In this document: positions 1 through 10,719 of the stretch, one piece after another | Layout of the letters: each line of letters starts with the position of its first letter | Numbering within the stretch: position 1 is the stretch's first letter | Assembly (NCBI GenBank): GCA_026874595.1 | Contig: CM049308.1 | Location: forward strand, 18,660,001 to 18,724,000 | Source of the DNA: Sipunculus nudus | Taxonomy: Eukaryota; Annelida; Sipuncula; Golfingiida; Sipunculidae | Length of the DNA stretch: 64,000 nucleotides | Reading direction: 5' to 3' | Notes under the pieces: model-generated | What the model was told of the DNA's origin: nothing | The model's input: only the letters and a program-made list of their open reading frames with translations | The model's database searches: none | Program-made: the position numbers and the translations under genes

Positions 1-71
1 TCATTGGGGACACAAATACCTAGATTGTCAGGTCCACATGAGGCGTGGGTGTAACCTGGAATAGAGGGATA

Positions 72-135
<64 letters not shown>

Positions 136-296
136 TATGTAAGCCACCTAGGGAACCTTGATAAAGTGGTCACATTTTCGAGGTGGTTGTCTAAGCGAGG
201 TCTGATATAAAGAGCAAAAAATAACTGGAACCGTGAAAATGTTGTCGTTGTTTTGAGGAGGTCGGTAAACGGAGGTGGTCGTTAGGACAGGCCTCA

Positions 297-363
<67 letters not shown>

Positions 364-388
364 TGTATATATACATATATACTGTGTT

Positions 389-447
<59 letters not shown>

Positions 448-1413
448 AGTTATTTTGAAGTCGAAAGGACTTGCAATAAAGCTTCGACTTATCTGAGGTT
501 CGGCAAAAGCGGGTTTCAATGGTAATAATTTAATTTCGAACTTCAAGCAAGAAAGTTAGACAACGTTGGTTACTCGATCTACGTGTGCTCCCTATCATCG
601 CTCGGTTGCGGGTGACGGAAAGGCTTCCCGCGCTAGCTCCACGATTATTTAAGCCTAAGTCACATACATCGCACAACACATATACGACAGGTCTACGATA
701 AAAAATGGGGAAATTCCTATAGGACAGTCGTATATAGGTGTGTCGTACGACATTCAGGTGTTCTGCGACGGAAAAAGCTGTCGTAGACCCTTGTCGTTAT
801 ATTTTGAAAATGTTCATTTTTTTCAGCGTCGTGGGTTATTCTTTATGTCAGGCCGATCTCATAGGTCTGTTGTACGATGCCTTACGACTGTGTAACGATA
901 AATCTATGACTTTCATACGATTTTTTGGTTATCTGAGGCCCTACAACTTTCCTACGAAAGCCCAACGATTGACGCGCGAGCAACCTATGACGGTCCTACG
1001 AAAGTTCTACCGTTGTAAGTCATTCCTGCGAGCGCCGTTGGTTTGTCTTGGGACTATAATTCTTTTACTACTATCGTAGGGACCTCATACGACTGTCGGA
1101 GGAAGAGCGTATATGACTTGACGTAGAAAGTCCTGACCAATTTTCCCACGACCGAGGTACAATATATATTTTTTTTATAGTTAAAATCTGTCGTAGCCCT
1201 GCTGAAATCGCACGACAGTCAAAATCGTAGGTTGTAGGGTTTATATCCATTATTTGTTGTTCCGGCCGAAGGATTGGTCCTAATCTCGATTTTACTCTAT
1301 TTACAAAGTTAAAAGATGTTATCTATTATTTTTCCTATAGCACCATGGCTTGTAAAAAGTTATTGACACTCACTGACAAGCAGCAGGAAGGAGACAGCGA
1401 TCAGGACTTTCAT
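1..1413 (-). CDS. Gene A: small secreted cysteine-rich peptide (partial, runs off left edge)
   Basis: Exon 1 is 1413..1374: ATG followed by 13 codons, MKVLIAVSFLLLV, and one base of the next codon. It is followed by the donor GTGAGT. Exon 2 starts at 55, after an AG acceptor (57-56), and runs out of the window. Joined in phase 1 it gives SYTHASCGPDN and then GIC, the same N-terminus as genes B and C. The intron therefore splits the signal peptide, and cleavage is probably after THA. The start is chosen because the same ATG and exon length occur in all three paralogues. The 1.3 kb intron holds TA and TG microsatellites, a dispersed repeat and a GTCGTA-rich block. The rest of the mature peptide is missing, so intactness cannot be judged. 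Family not recognised; a defence, venom-like or signalling peptide are all only guesses. Confidence 0.72.
74..446. repeat. (TA)n - ACGACC repeat - (TA)n - (TG)n composite in gene A intron
   Basis: A (TA)n tract at 74-131 and another at 300-356 bracket about 165 bp (133-299) of a dispersed repeat whose minus strand carries the motif ACGACCACCTC. A (TG)n run follows at 402-446. The same arrangement recurs at 47163-47417, so the TA tracts seem linked to the repeat. Confidence 0.75.
447..660. other. Gene A intron, no feature seen
   Basis: Unremarkable sequence with one small hairpin near 459-485 (GTCGAAAG and CTTCGAC arms). No exon signal that I trust. Confidence 0.3.
660..1255. repeat. GTCGTA/TACGAC-rich quasi-palindromic block
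   Basis: GTCGTA, TCGTAG, TACGAC and CCTACGA recur about every 20-40 bases in both orientations across almost 600 bp. It lies in the gene A intron. The 113-codon ORF at 738-1079 runs through this pattern and has no other coding feature. A shorter, related block lies at 7140-7500. Confidence 0.45.
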
Positions 1414-1434
1414 CTTGTGTCGGTCAGTTGTTTA
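1414..1434 (-). promoter_or_regulatory. Gene A 5' leader, matches gene C leader
   Basis: Directly upstream of the ATG the minus strand reads CTGACCGACACAAG, close to the gene C leader. Conservation just before the start supports a shared first exon and the start choice. No clear TATA box was seen. Confidence 0.4.
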
Positions 1435-1617
1435 CAGATCAGCTGTTATGGAGCATTCGTTTATAAGTAAATAGCACGAGATTGTGGGTGCGGCTGCCTG
1501 GGGTCTTGACATATGTTCTGGTATTTTGATCCGAGATGTGATCAAACTTCGAGATAAGACGAGATAAGAGAGTGTCATGGTACGACCTAGTGAAATACAT
1601 ATTACACGAGATCAGTT

Positions 1618-1621
<4 letters not shown>

Positions 1622-1670
<49 letters not shown>
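1622..1670. repeat. (TA)n microsatellite
   Basis: About 24 TA dinucleotides in a row. Confidence 0.9.
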
Positions 1671-1674
<4 letters not shown>

Positions 1675-1687
1675 ATGCAGTCAAAAA

Positions 1688-1722
1688 CCCGTCGTGGGCG
1701 GATTACCGTCGTGGGCGGACAC
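1688..1722. repeat. 19-bp tandem duplication
   Basis: CGTCGTGGGCGGA occurs twice with a 19-base period. Confidence 0.7.
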
Positions 1723-1729
1723 CCCGCGT

Positions 1730-2445
1730 AACGGACAGTCTTCGGTACGTCAGCCTGGAGGGTGGCAGGATAATTACTTTGTAACTGCGATTATGTTATG
1801 GTTCAAGTAAGTCTGTTTAAAACTGTTTTCTTCATTTAGACAGGTAGCTATTGGAACTATAAACAAAAGAAAGTTCACAAGTACACTCCAATATCCGAAG
1901 ATTTTAATTTGTAACCAAAACGTGATGGTACTTTGAGAGTTAAGAGATAAATTCGTATTTTTTTGGAGTTGTTCACGTGTCAGCCCCTTAATATTAAGTA
2001 TTTTTTATATTGAATTATGATAAAGTGACCCTTGGCTCTTACATGAGCCAGTCACTGATGGTATAACATACACCTTGTGGATACGAGTCACGTTTTCCAG
2101 TCACAAGGGTTGTATCATTCACCTTTTAATTATTCGTCTGTGTTAACTTTGCCATCGGGAAGAATGTTAACATAACCAAGATTAAGAAATGATGAGAGAT
2201 GTTAGAAATGATTCGTTTAAGATTACAAAAGACTGATTAATTTATCATTTAGATGGACATATGAGAAATGCGCCAAACACAGGGAATACCTGCTAGTAAG
2301 TCCTGCCACTCTCAGTCAATTTTGGAATGTATATTCTCCATCAAGTAATGATGTTAATGAACCAATCAATAATTGATGTAACAACCTTATGAATTTATAA
2401 AAAAAAATGCAGTTTTTCATTGATGTTTATATTACTCGCCTTCAG
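1730..2445. other. Intergenic, nothing recognised
   Basis: AT-rich DNA between genes A and B. No ORF with coding character, no clear repeat. Confidence 0.4.
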
Positions 2446-2529
2446 CTCGGACATCTGCATGGCCACAACGGGACCACTCTATAATGGACATATTGTCGGG
2501 TCAAGTGGCTGTCCGCTATAGAGAGGTTT

Positions 2530-2594
<65 letters not shown>
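2446..2594. repeat. Truncated ACGACC-family copy joined to a (TA)n tract
   Basis: 2505-2533 (AGTGGCTGTCCGCTATAGAG then GGTTTCCC) resembles the end of the dispersed repeat at 133-299, and runs straight into (TA)n at 2534-2594, as in the other copies. Confidence 0.5.
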
Positions 2595-2595
<1 letters not shown>

Positions 2596-2596
<1 letters not shown>

Positions 2597-3465
2597 GCAA
2601 ACGGTCTCCAGTCTGAAGCTACTGATTGGAAGATATTTTGTTATACTTATCAAATTTTCTCTGATTTTTACGTTAATATAGACTGTATCAGTTGAATATA
2701 GAATATAAACAATAGACGCAAGAGGATTCGGTTTTTATGCACTGTTTTATTTCATATCATCTTCTTTCTTCTGTCTTACCCGAAAAAAAAGTATTTTTAC
2801 ATATAGTTAATGCTGAGACACATATACAAACACCAGCTGCGAACATTGCCCTGTGACATCACGACAGACAGTTATATTGGTACAGCCGTAGAAAATTAAA
2901 GTGGTTTAAGAGCTTTGTTCTCGGTTACGGTGTAAATTGCTGCTCAGTCCCTTCAAAAATCAATACGACACTTGATTACAATGAAAAAAATGGTTATATA
3001 AAATGGTTATAATGAAAAATTACCATTGATAATTATTACATCTGAAAATGGATTAGACTTTGTGTTGTTCATAAGCACCATTTCGAATTGTCGCATATTT
3101 TAGTAATTCCTGCAAATTTTCTCACCCGATAAATTTTCCAAACTTAAAAAAATCCACCTTTTTTCTTGGTTAAGTTAAACAGGAATTTATTATTTACCTA
3201 TTAATCTTAAAGGGACTTATTCCCATAACAGTTATGTTATAAAAACATGAAATTGAGTGTAACGGTATTTTAATATATCCATCAAGTATAGTGTTTTCTA
3301 ATAATATATTATAGAAGCTGCTAGTATTTCATTGTACAGCCGCGTGCAAATAAACTTGCAGCGGGCGCCATCAATGGCGCAAAACATACAAAGCGCGCAC
3401 GCCACCTTGTGGCGGTACCGCGGAACTTCAAAAGATTTTAAAGCTTCCAACCGGTGTTACTTGTG
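2596..3465. other. Intergenic, nothing recognised
   Basis: AT-rich. A short GC-richer patch (3340-3425, with repeated GGCGCC and GCGCGC) lies upstream of the next repeat. No gene seen. Confidence 0.35.
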
Positions 3466-3469
3466 TGTT

Positions 3470-3670
3470 TATCTTTCATGTTTCTTCTCTTTGTTTTGAA
3501 GTTCTCGCTCACGTGCAAGATACGAACTTTTGTCACAGTCTTGATATTGTAAAGAGACAAACTGTGTATATACTCACACATATATCCATAAAAAAGTATA
3601 AAACAGGAATTGGAGAAAGCTAGTCCGTGTCCCGTGATGGTTTTGCTGGGAAATCTCTTGTATTTTACAA
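3470..3670. repeat. Dispersed repeat D, copy 1
   Basis: The stretch around ACTGTGTATATACTC, ATAAAACAG, TTTGCTGGGAA and TTGTATTT is shared, in the same order and orientation, with 27125-27270 and 28185-28345. It lies just past the end of gene B. Class unknown. Confidence 0.5.
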
Positions 3671-3981
3671 AAATGAATATATCAGGTGGCATAATACATA
3701 TATTTTTGTAAACGTTTATTTACCTTGAAGGGCTGTAACTGCATTTTGCATCGTGCGTGGGAAGGTCCTCCTCGTAGTAGCAGAGGCCTCCTGGCCAGCC
3801 GGGGTTGGCTTTCATGCACTCCTTGTCGTAAGCGCCTTCGTTGCCGGGACAGTCATAACTGGAGGGACTCGTGGACGTCGCGACAAAATAACAAACTTAC
3901 ATCAGTCGGCAGACAAATCCCTCCGTTATCTGGTCCACACGATGCGTGGGCGTAGCCTGAAAGTACGGCATGAAGAATTAA

Positions 3982-3985
<4 letters not shown>

Positions 3986-4020
<35 letters not shown>

Positions 4021-4085
4021 AAAAATTAATGAATGTTCAAAATATTCAGGTTCTGTGTGTGTGCGTGTGTTTGTGTGAGCGTGTT
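3986..4085. repeat. (TA)n and TG-rich tract in gene B intron
   Basis: (TA)n at 3986-4016 starts 29 bases before the exon 2 acceptor (in transcript order) and is followed at 4052-4083 by imperfect TG repeats. The TA tract lies where a branch site would be expected. Confidence 0.75.
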
Positions 4086-4264
4086 TGTTAACCACATAAT
4101 CTCAAGAAATGTGCAAGGCCTATGTTCAGTAATTGGCCAAGGAAGAATCAATTTGATTTTGGTGTGTATCCAACGCATGATCCGGCTTCAGGAAAGTCAT
4201 CAAGGAATATTAAAAAATGTAAGATCACTTATATACGAATGAACCTGGGAATATTTTTTTTATA

Positions 4265-4672
4265 TAAATATTTCTTTGGTGGAGGTAACCGCCTCCATTT
4301 TTTAATGCCTACTTACTACGTATATGTACATCTGCAGAATTCCATTCCGGTTTCGGACTACGTGATTGAGCAGTATCACAGATTTCCTCACATTTTATAT
4401 CCTGGCGTCAACCAGGCCCGGTGACTACTGCACCTGCGAGCCTTAGGTGCGTAATCGTCCCTATTGCTGGGTCATACCACCGTGGAACCCCCAAAAGGCG
4501 CACTAGTTTGTGAGTGAAACACGGCCGCAGAGCACGTTCTTCCCATTTAGCCTGTAGAGCGCTCACCCTGGGTGGGGACCGACCGTGAAAAATCTAACCG
4601 CTTCAGTTGAGATTCGAACTCACGATCTCCCAGCTTTGAGTCCTGTGCTCTAAACCTGAGCCACAGAACCTG
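4265..4672 (-). mobile_element. SINE-A copy 1, tRNA-derived, about 400 bp
   Basis: On the minus strand the element opens with a tRNA-like head (4668-4606): an A-box-like GGCTCAGGTTTAGAGC and a perfect B box GTTCGAATC. A long body follows, with GTGAGCGC and AATGGGAA motifs, GGGGGTTCCACGGTGGTATG and GGGCCTGGTTGACGCCAGG. The same body occurs at 28683-29060 and, truncated, at 18128-18275. Inserted in the gene B intron. Pol III-type internal promoter is inferred from the boxes. Confidence 0.72.
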
Positions 4673-4689
4673 GGATTATGGGTCGAATA

Positions 4690-5355
4690 AGGAATGCAAA
4701 TACATGGCGGAGGCTTACATTCTTTAGAATGTAGATGCCTAGTTTTAGTTATAAAAATAATGTCCAGTAGCACGCTTAAAGACGATTGATTTGTATTTAA
4801 TCTTTTATTAGTCCTAGCGCCCCTAAGGAGTCGCATTCTGTAGAATTGACCGAAGGCCTTGCAGTCGCATGGAAAGTTTTTCTTTAAGGATCAGGTTATC
4901 CAATGAAATATTTAATCCAGTTGCTTGACTGTACAACATGTACTCTTCACGAAATTTCCTTGTCATTCATTTGTTACCGAGGCCTCGTAAATATGCAGAT
5001 ATAGACACTAAGTAACAAAAGGACAAACAAACATGGCCTTTATCTTTGTCAAACTTCCTTGATCATGAGGAGGAATCAAAGGAACAAAATCCAGATCAGA
5101 GGAGGTGATTTTATAAAAATTCTATTAAAAATTCCCGGTTGTTCTGTGCGTTAACAAAATCCAATAAAGCCTACGTATATTGTTATGACTGTTATTTGTC
5201 GGTGAAAAACTATATTGATTATAAAAAATTATATGTAGATTGTTTTTTATTCAATTACACATTTTGAAATAAAGTCTGACTGCTTTCTGCAATTTTGCAA
5301 ATACAACAAGCTTAGATTCCTTATAATATGCATGGGAACAGTTACAAATATCCAG

Positions 5356-5406
<51 letters not shown>

Positions 5407-5535
5407 TTATTCTTAAAAAAATGAATGAAATGAATGACGCCATCACCCCCTATAAAACACTATAAACGAAAAGTCTTCATAGAATTAAAGTTCATGCATT
5501 GCCGAAATGTTTTACAGTTTTGGAATTGATATGTA
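4690..5535. other. Gene B intron; (TA)n at 5358-5401, otherwise nothing
   Basis: AT-rich sequence with one TA microsatellite followed by TTTATTTATT. No exon or other repeat recognised. Confidence 0.4.
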
Positions 5536-6410
5536 CAGTGTAACCCTGTTTAAAAATCACACCTGTAAAACGACCAGCCGGGGATTTTCACTATTATATA
5601 GGTCCCGATGGTGTGTTTTGCGACAACACCTAATCGTCTGACATGACCAACCGCCATTTCGACCCTCTGACACTAGAGAGTCTACGACCAGCGTACTGGC
5701 GTCAGATTGGCTTTACACCCTGCAACGAAGACCGCACTATAGGTTTCTATGAGGATGCAAATACTTTTTTTTTCATTTTTGACAACGCTTCATGGCTCAT
5801 AAGTACACTGTCATTTAACATAAATCAGACTAATCGTTCGCCTTTTTAGTATACTTTCTAACAACACGTACCATGTGCAAGAAAAATTCCGTTTTGATTC
5901 AGCATTTTGGTTAATCTCTCTGCATGTTTGGGGAATTTCCGCCCGCATGAATACAAGCTTGGCATGCACGGGTTATTGGACGAGAGCCAATTTGTACGCG
6001 ATACCGGAAATGCCTCATTACCAACTTACTATAGAGACGAGTTTTCAGTTTTGGTTGTGAGATCAAATGTATTCTTTTGAGTTAAATCGTCATTCGTAGC
6101 CTACTGTTAAGATTATCAGCTGTTTACCACCATGTCAATGCAACAGGCTGGATGACAGTTGCGGTAAATTCCTGTGTGTATATGGCTTGCATTACGAATT
6201 AAATTAGGATTACCAGTCCAATACGAATGCCTACTGAGTCGGGTGTATTCATGGCTAGACATGACCCTTTTGTAATGGTTCTTCAGGTACGCGTTACAAT
6301 ACACTTATTGTTTTGATAACATAGAAAATCTAAGAGCAATAATCATTTGACAACCGTAAAAGACCTCCCATGGTACCAAGGGCTCTAGAAACAATAATTC
6401 TGACACTCAC
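5536..6410. other. Gene B intron, proximal part; possible diverged ACGACC copy at 5536-5620
   Basis: GTGTAACCCTGTTT and ACGACCA at 5536-5575 resemble the dispersed repeat at 40590-40790. The rest, including ORFs at 5643-5849 and 5875-6060, has no sign of coding beyond being open. Confidence 0.3.
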
Positions 6411-6450
6411 TGACAAACAGCAGGAGGGCTGCAGCGATCAAGAGCTTCAT

Positions 6451-6485
6451 GGCGCTTGTTAGTAAGATGTCGACTGAACGTCAGT
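6451..6485 (-). promoter_or_regulatory. Gene B 5' leader, conserved with gene C
   Basis: The block at 6466-6485 matches 17854-17873 upstream of gene C at 18 of 20 positions (plus strand GATGTCGACTGAACG and so on). It lies 15-35 bases before the ATG and is most simply a shared 5' UTR or core-promoter element. Confidence 0.45.
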
Positions 6486-6499
6486 TGTAAAAAAAGTTT

Positions 6500-7135
6500 C
6501 TTTTATCAATGACAAGAATATTTACGAGTTGTTAACACCTGTTGTGATAAATGGTGCCACCATGTGAACCAGTTTAGCGATAAGAATGTGCTTTCTTCAG
6601 CCTATACAGCATGGCTCCGCCTTTTAGCGCAAGCGAAATTGGAGTTGGGGTCAAGGCGAGCAGACATTTCGCAGCCAAATTTTACTGACTCGCTTTCGAT
6701 GTAACAGTGATATCAGATACCTGCAGGTGTCCATACACTCCGATATCAAAACAAAAACGTTAGAACTAACTTTTAAACTGACAACTTCCCATCTTTGATC
6801 TGGATAATGGCAGCATAAAAGCATGCATAAGTCTATTTGATTGGTATATCCACAGCAGGTTTACATAATAATTAGTTGGCCAAAATGTTATAACTTTTTC
6901 ATATGTGGGTCTGAATACACCTGAGTATTCAGAAACCACCTGTCGTCTGTTCAAATATGGCTGCTTGATTTACATATGCTACAACTGTTACAAGGGGGCG
7001 CCTTTGTGCTATACAAATTAGACTGTTACTTTTCTCCTAGACTTTCAAACTTGAGTCTTGAGATGGTTATAATTTGTGCTGGGTAATCCTACACGGTATG
7101 CAAACAATAAATATAACATGAACTAAACAGGAAAA
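6500..7135. other. Intergenic between genes B and C, nothing recognised
   Basis: Mixed sequence upstream of gene B. No TATA box that I trust. Confidence 0.35.
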
Positions 7136-7139
7136 GAGT

Positions 7140-7500
7140 GTTGAACTTCACAGAAAGTCGTAACGAATCGTAGGGTTCTTGGCATCTTCCAAAATTATGG
7201 ACGCTTCGTGACATATCCTAGGAGATCATATAGAAAGTTGTTTTAAACCACACGGGTTGTTGAGTGATGGTCTAAAATCTTAGACAGTCATAGACATCTT
7301 TAATCATATAGAAAGTTGTTTTAAACCACACGGCTTGTGGGGTGATGGCATAAAATCTTAGACAGTCGCAGAAATCTGTACCTGTTGTAAACAAAGACAC
7401 GCTCGTCACAAACAGTCGCAGTAAGTCGTGTTGTGTGAGGACTTGTCCTTTCAAGCTGATCTGCGAGATTGTATCAGCAAGTTTTTGGAAATTGCTGCAC
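7140..7500. repeat. GTCGTA-type block with a 78-bp tandem duplication
   Basis: ATCATATAGAAAGTTG starts at 7225 and again at 7303. The two 78-bp units are nearly identical and both contain TTAGACAGTC. AAGTCGTA, AATCGTAGG and CAGTCGCAG motifs link the block to 660-1255. Confidence 0.6.
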
Positions 7501-7674
7501 ACTGTATATCGAATATCGTGAAAAAAAACGCTGATTCCTGCGATTCACCTTCAGGCGATTTGCACCGAGACTTTCAGACCAGTGACAGCGGGGATGCGTG
7601 ATTAAAACTTGGATGCACAACACGACATCCCACTAACATTGGCCTGAACTGTCTAAGCCCTAGGCCAGACGCCC

Positions 7675-7690
7675 GGGGGGGGGGGGGGGG
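7675..7690. repeat. Poly(G) run, 16 G
   Basis: Uninterrupted G run, one of more than a dozen G or C homopolymers of 11 or more in this window. Confidence 0.9.
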
Positions 7691-7699
7691 TGGTTCAGT

Positions 7700-8260
7700 A
7701 ACATTGTTATTAATTTAAGCCAAATCCCGGAACTAAAGCCAAGAAATAAATCCGTTTCAATAACGTTGGTTTAACAAAGCCAGGCCAGGCTTAAGGGAAA
7801 TCTCCTATGCGGCGCCATCTATCGGCCGACAGAACGTTTCTGGGGGCCAAGTTTACTAAACAGAAAGGAACACTTTAAAAAATAGTGTCCCCTCTTTTAT
7901 GTGGATGCTGTATTTTAACCGCAATGGTTCTTGATTAGAAAACTCAGGCTTAGTAATATTTGTTTGACTAAATATTTTAAGTGACATGTCATGGAAACTT
8001 ATACAACAACTCTTATAATTCTTTTTAGTTTACTTTTATATACTATTACTGGCATTAGCTCACGAGTACGACATTCTATGAAGTATGATGTTTCATGTTT
8101 AAGTCTAAGATTAAGGAAATTTAATTCAATGAAAGCTTTTATTTCAATTCTTATAAATTAATAGTAAGTGACAGTGTTAGAGACCATGCAGATAACAAAA
8201 TAATACCACAAACGTGTTATTCTCCACTTGTGAGGAGTTAAATTAATGTTACTTTAGGAA
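7700..8260. other. Intergenic, nothing recognised
   Basis: A patch with GGCGCCATCTATCGGCCG near 7811 is GC-richer; otherwise AT-rich and featureless. Confidence 0.3.
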
Positions 8261-8261
8261 A

Positions 8262-8592
8262 AAAAGGGTTGTTTATCAGGCATTTGATTTTCAGAAATCA
8301 GTGCGGGCGGGCGGGATTTTTTTATTTATATTTTTGTATATTTCGAACAAAAATTCAAATGATAAGGAAAAGCGTGATAATAACAGATTTATTTTGCTAA
8401 ACAAGTAAATGCACTATATAATAAAGGAAATTATATCAAAACTTGATGATTTTATCATCTTTAAGATTTTAAAAGAAATGTCTAAGCGGCTGGAGCTCAA
8501 AATTGGAAAGTTTCTATTGAAAATCAAAATACAAATGTTTCATGCGGGGGTTTAAAATTGCCGCGGGCGGTGCTTGAAAACCATACCTATTA
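8262..8592. mobile_element. MITE M1, decayed copy
   Basis: Collinear with the element at 38682-39027: shared TTTTCAGAAATCA then TGCGGGCGGGCG, CAAATGATAAGG, TTATTTTGCTAAA, GAAAATCAAAATA, GCGGGGGTTTAAAATTG. Its right end (GTGCTTGAAAACCATACCTA) keeps the TIR; the left end is eroded. No coding capacity. Confidence 0.72.
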
Positions 8593-8599
8593 GTTTTTT

Positions 8600-9280
8600 T
8601 GGTTTTTTGATATATTTTATATCAATTAGCAGTCAGGATGGATAGTAAAATCAAAGATATTGATAAAGTGAAATATTAAGGATATCAGTATCTTTGTCAG
8701 ATTATCATGTACGTATATCGATCACTATATGTAGCTCTAAAAATACTATAATAATATAGGAATGACAGCTCAGGTAGCTCAGGCGAAAACTGTTTTGTTC
8801 AGGTTCTCACGTGGTTGTCAAGGATGCTACGAATTTTATTTAGCAACCTGCGTCTGTACAAACACATGTCAGTTTCACTAATTTATATGATACTGGTTTG
8901 GTACGGGTTGATGAGTTTAATTCTATAAAGATATTTGGGTAGAAATTCTGTTTTGGGGAGAGGGAATGCAAGGGGCGACTTTCTTAGGCCCCCGCAGAAA
9001 AAAATAAAACCAGAAATTTTCCTTTTTTGTGCTAGCTCTCTTTTACGGCTGATTATTCTGCAAGATGACCTTTGGAAAGAGAAATGACACGTGACAGATT
9101 CGCGACTGTTATTATTTTAATTCATATTACCCCCAATTCCAAGGCGAACTCGGTCTGCGATAGCTGTTTTATTTTATTTTTATTTTTTTTTTGCGAGAGT
9201 GATAAAAATTTAAATGTGAAACATTGTAAACATATCCAGGAGTTAGGAAATACATGTGAAAATTAGAAATTTGCATCCCA
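8600..9280. other. Intergenic, nothing recognised
   Basis: AT-rich, no gene or repeat signal. Confidence 0.35.
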
Positions 9281-9286
9281 ATGGAT

Positions 9287-9692
9287 ACATGCCTCCGCCA
9301 TGGGGGCACAAGTTTCAAGAACGCAATGCGAAAGAGCTGGACACGCTCTGAGGGGCCTGGCGCTCGAGTGTGACCTGAACAGGACTGGGTCACATTGATG
9401 CGACAGGAACTTCTGTGGATTTATCTACTTTTTTGTCCATATTCCCTGGTTTATTCGTGCATATAAGTGACCGCACATTTGTGAAAATCTTTGATGACGT
9501 TCCAGAATCAAAAGAACATGCTGGATCAACACCAAAGTTTAATCGATTCTTCCTTGGCCAGTTCCCGAAATTCTCTGAAAATTAATGAGATCCAGTTCGT
9601 GATTGCGTGATTAATGTTGTGAATAAACACACGCACACACCCTCACGAACACACATACGAACGGGATGAACGCATACACTCCGGGCGAAGGC
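9287..9692 (+). mobile_element. Element R copy 1: short non-LTR-like 3' end or derived repeat
   Basis: Matches 32884-33237. Common landmarks are ATATTCCC, AAGTGA, ACATTTGTGAA, a GGATCaACACCAAA block, GATTCTTCCTTGGCC, and a tail of ATAAACACACGC then GAACGCATAC and CTCCGGGCGAAGGC. Such a tail (AACAAAC units then GGCGGAGG) is common at RTE-type LINE 3' ends in animals. Ends carry an inverted GCCTCCGCCA, degenerate on the right. Confidence 0.5.
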
Positions 9693-9694
9693 AA

Positions 9695-9880
9695 AGATGG
9701 GTAAATATATCTGAACTGACAGTGAAACTTTAAAGGAAATTGGAGTAAAAGCAAAATAAAGGTTTGTTGTTTTTTTTTTAATTTTTGCGCTGAATTTTCC
9801 TGCATGGATAAATGAGGATGTACAAACGGATTAACAATATTGGAATATTGTTACGAAAACAAATTTTTGAGGGGAAAAAT
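9695..9880. other. Intergenic spacer
   Basis: A/T-rich, nothing recognised. Confidence 0.3.
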
Positions 9881-9884
9881 CCTG

Positions 9885-9956
9885 GGCCGATCCCGATTTC
9901 GAACCCAGGTCGGTGGCGCACAAGTCCGGCGTTCCACGAACTGTCCGCTTTTATGT
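9885..9956 (-). mobile_element. Decayed tRNA-like sequence (SINE head or tRNA pseudogene)
   Basis: The minus strand reads CGCCGGACTTGTGCGCC and then a B box, CCTGGGTTCGAAATC. The anticodon-loop region CTTGTGC resembles a Thr(TGT)-type arm, but the anticodon stem and acceptor stem do not close. Not called as a working tRNA. Confidence 0.35.
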
Positions 9957-9959
9957 GCA

Positions 9960-10715
9960 CCCCGTAACAATATAAATGAATACAGATAAAGAAGTGGGTA
10001 TGGTTTTGGCTGTGAATATTTATATCACACCATTATTAGTTTTCCCTGACCAGATAACTGTTGCGTTTTGAAGTCTCTGAGGGCTGTTCCAAAAAAACCT
10101 TGCAGATGGATTGTTAAATACCCATGTGGCAGTAGGATTTCCGATTGTAATAGTACAATTAAGGAAGAGTGGAATATTTATATGTTGATAATATATAAGG
10201 ACGGAATCAAAGTCAAATTCAGTTACACTAGTAGTGTTTTAATAATTTTATTTCAATTCATCATCTTCCGTCTGTTAATTCTGAAAAAAAAAAATCCCTG
10301 TTTAGTTACTGCATGACCAGAATGTGTGTTGAAATAGAGATGAGGCATGTATACATTAAAAGAAACGCTCAACATAACCAAGTACGGAGGTAAAGCAATA
10401 TAAACGCTTTGCTATGTGGCAATCAAAACTTGAATATTACAATATCTTATATTGATCTACTCACCATAAATTCGCATTTTAACATGCGTGAAATAATCGT
10501 GCCTCGCACGCGCACGTTGATGGACAGAAAGACAGACGGACACGTGAAGAACTAAACATTATCGTTGCAGAAGTAAATGAAAACATAAAACAAGAGACTC
10601 AGGGGTCAAATGTTCACTCTGTGAATTACTTTAGATGATGGCGGGTGATTAAGAAAGAAAAAAGAGTATGGGAAAATACCATTTATTTCTTTCGAAGTGG
10701 ACACTCTCCTATTGC
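9960..10715. other. Intergenic, nothing recognised
   Basis: AT-rich. No ORF with coding character. Confidence 0.35.
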
Positions 10716-10719
10716 ACAA

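Larger units (their letters stand above)
3720..6450 (-). pseudogene. Gene B: cysteine-rich secreted peptide paralogue with a frameshift in exon 2
   Basis: Exon 1 (6450..6411) encodes MKLLIAAALLLFV, then the donor GTGAGTGTC. Exon 2 starts at 3956 after an AG acceptor and reads SYAHASCGPDNGGICLPTD. In that frame it goes on to a cysteine and then reaches a stop (TGA) just where the paralogue has its YDCPG block. The rest (YDCPGNEGAYDKEC, WPGGLC, a final KC and TAA at 3722-3720) is in the +1 frame. The stretch between the two matched blocks is 43 bases in B and 42 in C, a net +1 indel. The second cysteine of the CC pair in C is Tyr here. A GATGTAAGT donor-like string sits at the break, but no splice restores frame. 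AATAAA overlaps the stop (3716-3721). Most likely a recent pseudogene; an assembly error is the alternative. Confidence 0.7.

Noticed and set aside
275..496. ORF of YIYIYI and VCVCVC residues
   Set aside because: It is the translation of (TA)n and (TG)n microsatellites. The same holds for frames at 1439, 2484, 3853, 41359, 47302, 48202, 50468, 50677, 50697 and 62918.
738..1079. 113-codon plus-strand ORF in the gene A intron
   Set aside because: It runs through the GTCGTA-rich block, has no domain, and lies in an intron on the other strand.
3859..3900. 42-base GT-AG intron in gene B exon 2
   Set aside because: Too short, and joining the ends gives TTA TGA, a stop. No nearby donor and acceptor pair restores the frame.
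9885..9956. tRNA-Thr gene
   Set aside because: B box present, but anticodon and acceptor stems do not pair; kept only as a tRNA-like relic.
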